Source: JBNGOQ01 sp050589645
Lineage (GTDB): Bacteria; Bacteroidota; Bacteroidia; Flavobacteriales; Flavobacteriaceae
Reading direction: 5' to 3'
NCBI RefSeq assembly: GCF_050589645.1
Contig: NZ_JBNGOQ010000003.1
Coordinates: forward strand, 620,001 to 684,000
DNA: 64,000 nucleotides
The notes beneath the pieces are model-generated. The model was given only the letters and a program-made list of their open reading frames with translations, was not told where the DNA came from and ran no database searches. A program made the translations under genes and the position numbers. Every line of letters starts with the position of its first letter. The first letter of the stretch is position 1. Of the stretch, positions 58,217 to 64,000 are shown one piece after another.

Positions 58217-59332
58217 TTATTTGCGCTTAACGGGCCTAAGATATTCAACTTCACCCACCAGATCAAAACCATCTTCGGGCAGGTTGAAAATTTTGTTTGG
58301 GTTTTGTGATTTTGAATTCAAATACCCTTTGATAATTTCCAATATTGTGTCATACCCGTGCTCGGCGAACTCGTTTTTACCGAAAAGGTTAGGTATTTGG
58401 GAAGCCAAATGTCCGAAGGAAGTAAAATGCCAATGAGCGATTCCCGTTAAACCGACCAAGGTTCTATCGGCATATATAAAACTTCTGATTTGATCCAAAT
58501 AAGTTCGTTCGTAGGAAGAATCATAGATGTGGAGTAGAGAAGCCGCAATATTTTCAACCCTGCAGAAAGGACTTTCCTTAATCAATCGGGCCCCGAAACT
58601 ACTTCCTATACCACCATCAAAACTAATTACGGTCTTGATGTTAGGGTTTCTACAGGCCAAGCCTAGGGCAGACTGACCGCCGAAACTGAAACCAAGTGCA
58701 ACGATATCTGTCAAGGCGATATTGGGATGATCGCTTAAAGTGGATAATGCGAACTCGTAATCCCGAATCTCCGTTTCCATGCCGATACCATTTACATCCA
58801 GTTCCTTCTGCCTATATCCTTTAACAGGTATATTGATAGCTATGTAACCTTGTTCTGCCAAAGACTCTCCTAAAAATGCAAAGTCGACGGCAGATCCGTG
58901 AATTAATAAAATAACTGGATGTTTTCCAGGCTTAAATTTGCCGTCTGTGACGGCACGCATCGGTAGCTTTGCAGAAACTAATGAATCAATCAGTAATTGG
59001 TTTGCACCTTGCGATATGGGCCATTGAAAATAGCTTTCAACTGTTTTGCTGTAATTTTGAGGAGATTCGTTAACCCCCATTTCATTGCCCTTTACCCCTA
59101 GGTAGTCGGAAAAAAACATTTTGCTGGATCCAGTTTCAATTTTTGCCGGATACCAAATATTAATTTGAATTGTGCGTCCAAATTTTCCATCTTTAACTGA
59201 AGGCCGTGATTTATCAATTTTAATGTGTGATGAAAATCCAACAATATTTGATTTTGAAACTTCTGTTGCCTGAGAAGTGCCTACTTGAACTATCAAACCA
59301 AAAATAATAAGTATCAACAACTTGGTTTCCAT
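58217..59332 (-). CDS. Exported alpha/beta-hydrolase (dienelactone hydrolase / PAF-acetylhydrolase-like)
   Basis: A 371-residue protein with a signal peptide (LLILIIFGLIVQVGTSQAT). The hydrolase fold follows: VILLIHGSAVDFAFLGESLAEQGY holds the oxyanion side. The nucleophile serine is in ALGFSFGGQSALGL (GxSxGG), SFDGG supplies a likely acid, and HWHFTSFG the late histidine. It should hydrolyse esters or lactones outside the cytoplasm; the substrate is unknown. The codon and base composition is AT-richer than genes before the tRNAs. It is flanked by 124-bp and 143-bp gaps and appears to be transcribed alone. Confidence 0.8.
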   Translation of the reverse strand: METKLLILIIFGLIVQVGTSQATEVSKSNIVGFSSHIKIDKSRPSVKDGKFGRTIQINIWYPAKIETGSSKMFFSDYLGVKGNEMGVNESPQNYSKTVESYFQWPISQGANQLLIDSLVSAKLPMRAVTDGKFKPGKHPVILLIHGSAVDFAFLGESLAEQGYIAINIPVKGYRQKELDVNGIGMETEIRDYEFALSTLSDHPNIALTDIVALGFSFGGQSALGLACRNPNIKTVISFDGGIGSSFGARLIKESPFCRVENIAASLLHIYDSSYERTYLDQIRSFIYADRTLVGLTGIAHWHFTSFGHLASQIPNLFGKNEFAEHGYDTILEIIKGYLNSKSQNPNKIFNLPEDGFDLVGEVEYLRPVKRK

Positions 59333-59475
59333 TATGTTGTTTTTTGTATTCTCATTTGGTCAAAACGGTCGAGCTATCATATACAGCAAAACGGCTGAGT
59401 TAATTGTACATGTTGATGAACTCCTCATTTATCTCCAAATACCAAGTAGTACATGTGGTTTTACATAGAGTTAAA

Positions 59476-60588
59476 TTATGGTTTTTTCTTCCACTTTTCA
59501 ATAATTTCATTCTCTTTTTTATCGCTAATCCCAAAAACTAATTCGGAATCTTCTTCAAGGATAAATCGTTTTTCTTTAAAGGAATCATAACTTATTTCAA
59601 CCGTCTCTTTAAAGTCTGTAAATTTAAGTCCGGCATTTATGGCCTTTTTATTGCTGATTTGATGAAAGCCGGGTTCGGGATCCAAGGCCACAGGGATCCA
59701 GAATGGGATCTGCATAAAAGGTTCCAATTTCATTTCGGTTACCAAGAATTTTACATCCATCCAAATGATTTTAACATCACTTTTAAGAGCGTCCTTGGCC
59801 ATTGTCAAAAACTCTTTGTATCCCATAGTCGAGGCCGGGCCCACCATATTGAAGTGCCCCTTAATAGCGCTTTCGACACATTTATTGACAAAATTTCCAA
59901 TATCTTGGGCATCTATAAATTGAACCGGATCATTGGAATCGGGTGCCAAAATTTCTTTGCGATTTGCGATGCGATGCAATAGATAGGTGCCGAAAGGCCC
60001 CGAATCGCGGTCGCCAACAATCGCGCCTGGCCTAAGTATGGTGAAGTTATCGGGGAAGTTCTCCTCCACTACTTTTTCACAAAGTGCTTTGTTCAAATTA
60101 TAATTGCCAGGTTCATAGGATGTCCCTTTTCTTCGGGGTGACGATTCATCCATCCCGATTTTTATATAGTGGTTGTAGGCGGCAATACTCGAAATAAAAA
60201 TATAGTGGGTAGTGCGCTTTTTGATCACTGCAATGGCATCTTTGACAAATTTGGGATGCTGTGGCCAAACGTCGATAACGATATCCCATCTGCCTTTTTG
60301 GCTCGTTAAATTTGTATATCCCGAGAGGCCTTTTTCGCGGTCTCCAAAAATTCGTTTTAGATCTTTAAACAAATGAGGGTTGGTTATACCTCTGTTGAAC
60401 AAAGTCACTTCATGCCCTCCCTTCAATAAGGATTTTACGATTGCAGGGCCTAAAAAATTAGTTCCTCCCAAAACCAATACATTTAAGCGTGCCCCGGCTT
60501 TAAAGTTCGCAAAGATTGAAGGGACAGTGAAGGTAGCGATACCCGCCATTCCTATATCCCCAATAAATTTCCTCCTATTATTTTTCAT
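59476..60588 (-). CDS. NAD-dependent epimerase/dehydratase family protein with Tat-like signal
   Basis: A 370-residue protein. The N-terminal MKNNRRKFIGDIGMAGIATF looks like a twin-arginine signal (RRKFIG) followed by a short hydrophobic stretch. The Rossmann domain then begins NVLVLGGTNFLGPAIVKSLL. FISSIAAYNHY, SYEPGNYNLNKALCEK (the Tyr-x-x-x-Lys-like catalytic region, here YNLNK) and RPGAIVGDRDSGPFG follow. Sequence resembles the extended SDR/isoflavone-reductase-like group used in sugar nucleotide or cofactor chemistry. The substrate is unknown. Export of an NAD-dependent SDR is unusual. It lies in the AT-rich accessory region, upstream of a divergent histidine kinase gene. Confidence 0.8.
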   Translation of the reverse strand: MKNNRRKFIGDIGMAGIATFTVPSIFANFKAGARLNVLVLGGTNFLGPAIVKSLLKGGHEVTLFNRGITNPHLFKDLKRIFGDREKGLSGYTNLTSQKGRWDIVIDVWPQHPKFVKDAIAVIKKRTTHYIFISSIAAYNHYIKIGMDESSPRRKGTSYEPGNYNLNKALCEKVVEENFPDNFTILRPGAIVGDRDSGPFGTYLLHRIANRKEILAPDSNDPVQFIDAQDIGNFVNKCVESAIKGHFNMVGPASTMGYKEFLTMAKDALKSDVKIIWMDVKFLVTEMKLEPFMQIPFWIPVALDPEPGFHQISNKKAINAGLKFTDFKETVEISYDSFKEKRFILEEDSELVFGISDKKENEIIEKWKKKP

Positions 60589-60719
60589 TTAATAACATTT
60601 TGTGCGCTCAGATTCTCCTAAAATAGCCATTACGCCAATCATACTTTTTGTGAATGTTCCCAAACATAGATTATTGATGATAAACCTTGATTAGCAACAA
60701 ACGACTCAAACTTGTCCCT

Positions 60720-60761
60720 AAAATTGAGTAGTTTGTACCCAATTTTAAGTATTTTATACTT
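60720..60761. promoter_or_regulatory. Two adjacent inverted repeats upstream of the LytS/LytTR genes
   Basis: AAAATTG (60720-60726) and CAATTTT (60740-60746) form one 7-bp inverted repeat with a 13-bp spacer. AAGTAT (60747-60752) and ATACTT (60756-60761) form a second. They lie 56-97 bp before the kinase ATG in the divergent gap, as expected for an autoregulatory site. Confidence 0.4.
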
Positions 60762-60816
60762 TTTCCAGCCTGTCCTGCAGTTTTCAACTTAGATTGGACC
60801 ACATTTAATCAGTTTT

Positions 60817-61842
60817 ATGAACAGATTGTTAAGTCATCTTGTTTTTTGGTGCCTATATGTCATTTTCACCGTTGCCATTTATTATGTGCAAGAACCCAAT
60901 TTAGGTCTTCATGTTATTTATGAATTGGCATCATTGCCCGCAAAGCTTTTCAGTGTATACTTCACCCTATATTTTATCGTACCACGATTTTTACTCAAAG
61001 GAAAGTATTGGCAGGCTGCATTGCAAGTTGGTCTGGTATTGGTAGTGGGCGTCTTGCTCCTGCGAATTTTTGTTCTAAATAGTGTCTATCCATTATACTT
61101 TCCCGATGTGGAAAATACCCTCTTTCCAAATGATTTATCAAAGTTTGTCTCTCCCTTGTTAGACTTGATCATTGTTACTATACTGGCCATGGTCATGAAA
61201 TTGTTAAAAGATCGCGAAAAACAGGAAATCGATAGACTTGGTCGGGAAAAATCCAATGTTCAGAATGAACTACAATTGCTGAAATCCCAGCTACACCCCC
61301 ATTTTCTCTTTAATACATTGAATGGGCTTTACGCCCAGATATTGAATAATCCCGAAGTCGCCGCAGAGACCGTAATTAAACTTTCAGATTTATTGCGTTT
61401 TATAATATATGAGGCAAGAAAGACGCTTGTCAACTTGGTTGACGATCTTGATTGCATAAAAAACTATATCGCCCTTGAACGGTTACGATATGGTTCAAAG
61501 TTGCAGTTGAGTTTTTCAATATCAGGTACGGCTGTCAATAAAAAAATTCCGCCCCTACTGCTGTTGCCCTTTATCGAAAATTCGTTCAAGCATGGTATTG
61601 CCAATGACCATAATGCATGCTGGATCAAATGTGCTATTGACGTATCAGAGAATATATTGGAGATGGACCTTCAGAATTCCATTGCCCCATATATTGAAGA
61701 AGAAAAAGATACAAAGGGGATTGGCATCCTAAATGTAAGGCAACGTTTGAAATACAATTATCAAGAACGATTTAGTTTGACCACCGAGAAATCGGAAGAT
61801 TCATATCATATTAATTTAAAAATACCTCTTGTAAAGCCATGA
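60817..61842 (+). CDS. LytS-family sensor histidine kinase
   Basis: A 341-residue protein. Four membrane helices (about 5-22, 35-58, 68-90, 112-132) form the sensor part. The His_kinase domain has SQLHPHFLFNTLNGLYAQI, whose His is the phosphorylation site. The HATPase N-box is PLLLLPFIENSFKHGI, and the G-box KGIGILNVRQRL. It phosphorylates the LytTR regulator encoded downstream with a 4-bp overlap (ATGA). The signal is unknown. This YehU/LytS type is frequent in Bacteroidota accessory regions. Confidence 0.93.
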   Translation: MNRLLSHLVFWCLYVIFTVAIYYVQEPNLGLHVIYELASLPAKLFSVYFTLYFIVPRFLLKGKYWQAALQVGLVLVVGVLLLRIFVLNSVYPLYFPDVENTLFPNDLSKFVSPLLDLIIVTILAMVMKLLKDREKQEIDRLGREKSNVQNELQLLKSQLHPHFLFNTLNGLYAQILNNPEVAAETVIKLSDLLRFIIYEARKTLVNLVDDLDCIKNYIALERLRYGSKLQLSFSISGTAVNKKIPPLLLLPFIENSFKHGIANDHNACWIKCAIDVSENILEMDLQNSIAPYIEEEKDTKGIGILNVRQRLKYNYQERFSLTTEKSEDSYHINLKIPLVKP

Positions 61843-62546
61843 ACTGTGTAATTATTGATGATGAACCTCTTGCCATAGATATTTTGACAAAACATCTGAA
61901 AAGAACCGAAGGGTTTAAGCTTTTGAAGTCATTCCAAAATGCCTTTGAGGCATTATACTATGTGCAAACACAGTCCGTAGACTTGATTTTTCTGGATATA
62001 CAAATGCCAAGAATCAACGGCCTGCAGTTCATTAAAATCTTGAAATACCCTCCAAAGATTATCGTAACCACGGCTTATAAAGAATTCGCCTTGGAAGCCC
62101 TAGAGCAGTCAGTGGTCGATTATCTGTTGAAACCTATTCCCTACGATCGATTTCTTCTTGCGGTAAACAAAGCCCTTGAGTTGCCACTAGTTCGGCCAAG
62201 TTCCCAGAACGAGCTGCAACCCCGAGGAAGGAGGTATTTCTTCTTAAAGGAAGGACACACATCGATAAAAATAGTTGAAGACGACATTTGTTATTTGCAT
62301 GGTGACAGAAATTATTGCACGATTCATCTTCAAACCGAGAAAAAATATGCAAGAGGTAATTTAAGCCATTACGGCAATCAATTTTCCAAGGAAAGTTTTA
62401 TGAGGGTGCACAAATCTTATTTTGTCGCGCTTGATCGCATTGAAAAATTTGATTCCGAATCACTATGGGTAAACGGAGATTGCATTCCAATTGGAAGAAC
62501 TTACAAACGGGCATTGATGGACTTCTTGTCAAAAAAAATGCTGTAA
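61839..62546 (+). CDS. LytTR-family DNA-binding response regulator
   Basis: A 235-residue protein. A receiver domain (about 1-120) carries the acidic pair in VIIDDEPLAI and the phosphoacceptor aspartate in VDLIFLDIQMPRINGL, followed by the VVDYLLKPI lysine. A LytTR DNA-binding domain (about 135-235) has DICYLHGDRNYCTIHL and SFMRVHKSYFVALDRIEKF. LytTR proteins bind paired direct repeats; the inverted repeats upstream of the operon may be a target. It partners the kinase encoded just before it. Confidence 0.93.
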   Translation: MNCVIIDDEPLAIDILTKHLKRTEGFKLLKSFQNAFEALYYVQTQSVDLIFLDIQMPRINGLQFIKILKYPPKIIVTTAYKEFALEALEQSVVDYLLKPIPYDRFLLAVNKALELPLVRPSSQNELQPRGRRYFFLKEGHTSIKIVEDDICYLHGDRNYCTIHLQTEKKYARGNLSHYGNQFSKESFMRVHKSYFVALDRIEKFDSESLWVNGDCIPIGRTYKRALMDFLSKKML

Positions 62547-62580
62547 TCGATGTTGTCTTCTAATTCTTACCTATAATAAA

Positions 62581-63312
62581 ATGCTGGAACAGGCAAGAAC
62601 CTATGGAGCCAAAATCTCAACCGGAGTAGAGGTAACGGGAATAGAAGTAAGGGAGCGTAAATTTTATGTAAAGACTCCCACTTCTGATAATTATGTTGGA
62701 AGAAGCGTTGTTGTCTCCACGGGATCTACCTATCGCAGATTGCATATTCCAGGAGAAGAGGAACTTATTGGTTCCGGAGTTCATTTCTGTGCTACCTGTG
62801 ATGGGGCATTTTACCGAGGTCGAGAAGTAGTTGTTGTCGGAGGTGGGAATAGTGCTTTGGAAGAAGGAACATTTCTATCGGGCTTCTGTAAAAAGATAAA
62901 AATTATCCATAGAAGTAGAGAATTTTCTGCCTCAAAAACCTATGTAGAGAAACTGTCCAAAATAGAGAATATAGAAACGTATATGAACAAAACATTATTG
63001 GAGTTTGTTGCAGATGAAAATGGACTGTTCAAAGAAACTAAAATCAAGGATAATACTACAGGAGAGGAAGGATCAATTCCTGGGGATGGGGTGTTTATTT
63101 TCATTGGTTTGATACCTAATACAGATGTGTTTAAAGGAATTGTTGATTTAAGCGAAAAAGGATTTATTACCACCACGGGACTTGCAAAGACTTCGGTTGA
63201 AGGTATTTTTTCAGCGGGAGATTGTAGGGAAGGAGCCATTGCGCAGGTAGCCGCGGCAACAGGCGAAGGAGTGCTCGCCAGTTACGGAATACGGGAATAT
63301 TTTAAAAAGTAG
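62581..63312 (+). pseudogene. Thioredoxin reductase lacking the N-terminal FAD-binding part
   Basis: An open frame of 243 codons homologous to the last three quarters of TrxB. The active-site FCATCDG (C70, C73) is present, as are the NADPH-binding loop VVVGGGNSALE (85-95) and the closing AGDCREGAIAQVAAATGEG. About 65-75 N-terminal residues holding the first GxGxxG for FAD are missing. No matching sequence lies in the 34 bp between the LytTR stop and this start. Without the FAD fold the product cannot be a working reductase, so a 5'-truncated gene is likely. A nearby frame for the lost part was not seen. Confidence 0.82.
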
Positions 63313-63335
63313 ATTATTAATTAAAACTAGAACTT

Positions 63336-63650
63336 ATGAAAAAGGGAACTTTAGTTTTGGGAGTGGTATTATTATTTGGATTTGCTCCCAGTGAAAGATT
63401 GGATGATAACAATGGTATTGATTCGTCATCTAACAATGCGATGATAGTTGAAGAAATTGCCGAACTGAACCAAATTATTGAAAGTAAATGTGAAAAAGCT
63501 GAAATGTTGGAGGCTCAAGCAAGAATCATTTTACAGAAAGATGGCGGTTCCGAAAAAGGATTGAATCTTGTGAAGGTGGCTAAATTGCAACGCATGATGA
63601 CTTTAAAGTACAAGGCAGCAATAGCTTGCAGAATTCAGTTTTTAGAGTAG
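63336..63650 (+). CDS. Small exported protein of unknown function
   Basis: A 104-residue protein starting MKKGTLVLGVVLLFGFAP, a short signal peptide. A low-complexity Asn/Asp/Ser stretch and helical segments follow (NNAMIVEEIAELNQIIESKCEKAEMLEAQARI and KLQRMMTLKYKAAIACRI), perhaps a small coiled coil. No family is recognised. It lies 23 bp after the truncated reductase and may share its transcript. Confidence 0.65.
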   Translation: MKKGTLVLGVVLLFGFAPSERLDDNNGIDSSSNNAMIVEEIAELNQIIESKCEKAEMLEAQARIILQKDGGSEKGLNLVKVAKLQRMMTLKYKAAIACRIQFLE

Positions 63651-63816
63651 TAAATAGCACGGACAAAGGCAGTTTTTGTTTTCCGGTCAGTTCTAAAATT
63701 AATTTTGTGACCGTTTCATAAACCACGCCTTTTTTTTGTGACTAATCGGGTTTATAGATATCATTTATCAAGAGGGCCGTTAAGGATTATCCAAATCTTA
63801 TCAACTGATAGCGGTC
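63651..63816. other. AT-rich intergenic stretch with no recognised gene
   Basis: Between the small exported protein and the terminator at 63817-63849. No open frame, tRNA or strong hairpin is visible; base composition is AT-rich. Confidence 0.55.
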
Positions 63817-63849
63817 AAAAAAAAATGCGCCAACGAAAGTTGGCGCATT
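63817..63849 (-). terminator. Rho-independent terminator of the window's last minus-strand gene
   Basis: AATGCGCCAAC (63824-63834) and GTTGGCGCATT (63839-63849) form a perfect 11-bp stem. The loop is GAAA on the plus strand (TTTC on the transcript). On the minus strand the stem is followed by a run of T residues (63817-63825). Confidence 0.9.
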
Positions 63850-63858
63850 CCAACAAAT

Positions 63859-63999
63859 CTACTTATTGACAGAGAAAATCTCCTTCAATTGTTTTACCAT
63901 ACCCCCGTTTCCAGAGACAGTGATCTCACCGATTTTATCGGCGATCTTTTCAACGTATTCCATCTCTTTCAACTTGAAGAGCATCTCGTTTTCTTCCAT
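63859..63999 (-). CDS. C-terminal 46 residues of a gene running off the right edge (possible SPFH/flotillin-like protein)
   Basis: Reading the minus strand, the visible end runs from a Met at 63999 and includes MLFKLKEMEYVEKIADKIG and GNGGMVKQLKEIFSVNK before the TAG at 63859. It is a charged, helical tail. Similar tails close SPFH/Band 7 proteins in flavobacteria, but so little is visible that this is only a suggestion. The Met at 63999 is internal in all likelihood; the true start lies beyond the window. Confidence 0.4.
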   Translation of the reverse strand: MEENEMLFKLKEMEYVEKIADKIGEITVSGNGGMVKQLKEIFSVNK

Positions 64000-64000
64000 C

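Overview
The window looks like a chromosomal segment of a marine member of the Flavobacteriaceae (Bacteroidota). The family call rests on several things: GldI, a giant SprB-type surface protein with a type B gliding-motility/T9SS C-terminal domain, Bacteroidota-only families (DUF6503, DUF3810, DUF5683, DUF6122), the cyclophilin-FKBP fusion, the NagB/PIG-L fusion, and upstream boxes of the TAnnTTTG type instead of TATAAT. The genus cannot be fixed from the sequence; Muricauda-, Maribacter- or Arenibacter-like genomes are plausible. The first ~57 kb is a dense, largely core chromosome. The last ~6.5 kb is visibly more AT-rich and carries broken genes.

Layout. 1-5.5 kb (minus): purA (cut by the window edge), a Fur-family regulator, the bifunctional ppGpp enzyme, an M48 protease and a SpoU-type RNA methyltransferase. 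5.7-15.5 kb: a DUF6503 lipoprotein, a DUF3810 membrane protein, the PepD dipeptidase, the operon DHH phosphoesterase-GldI-double-domain prolyl isomerase, a PhoD-like lipoprotein, ndk, and a DUF721 / lipoprotein / recF operon. 15.5-21.9 kb (plus): a TPR membrane protein, ribH, a small membrane protein, mutL, two tandem rhomboid proteases and an endonuclease/exonuclease/phosphatase-family protein. 21.8-28.2 kb (minus): parA-parB-DUF5683-dapB-lepB-(four-helix-bundle gene)-wbqC-DUF6122. 28.3-36.7 kb: propionyl-CoA/methylmalonyl-CoA metabolism in two divergent blocks, udk-ftsB-mutase small-mutase large on minus and biotin carrier-biotin carboxylase-carboxyltransferase on plus.

36.7-45.5 kb is a compact cell-wall sugar recycling locus. 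It holds an AmpG-like importer, NagZ, AnmK, MurQ, a NagB deaminase fused to a PIG-L deacetylase, a nitrilase-family amidase and a DeoR-type regulator. A perfect 14-bp inverted repeat lies in the divergent promoter region. The genes can be assembled into one route from imported anhydro-muropeptides to fructose-6-phosphate, with the PIG-L domain a possible stand-in for the absent NagA. 45.5-47.1 kb holds a periplasmic sugar dehydrogenase and a cytochrome c. 47.2-55.6 kb is a single 2,786-residue SprB-repeat protein. It is followed by a Crp/Fnr-type regulator and a secreted SRPBCC protein.

At 57.1-57.5 kb two proline tRNAs (TGG and GGG) sit behind a partial, interrupted copy of the first one. 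Beyond them are a truncated lipoprotein gene ending in a nested inverted repeat, a secreted alpha/beta hydrolase, a signal-peptide-bearing NAD-dependent epimerase, a LytS/LytTR two-component pair, a thioredoxin reductase gene missing its N-terminus, and a small exported protein. This stretch looks like the edge of a genomic island or a deletion-scarred region. The window ends in the C-terminus of a minus-strand gene with a clear terminator.
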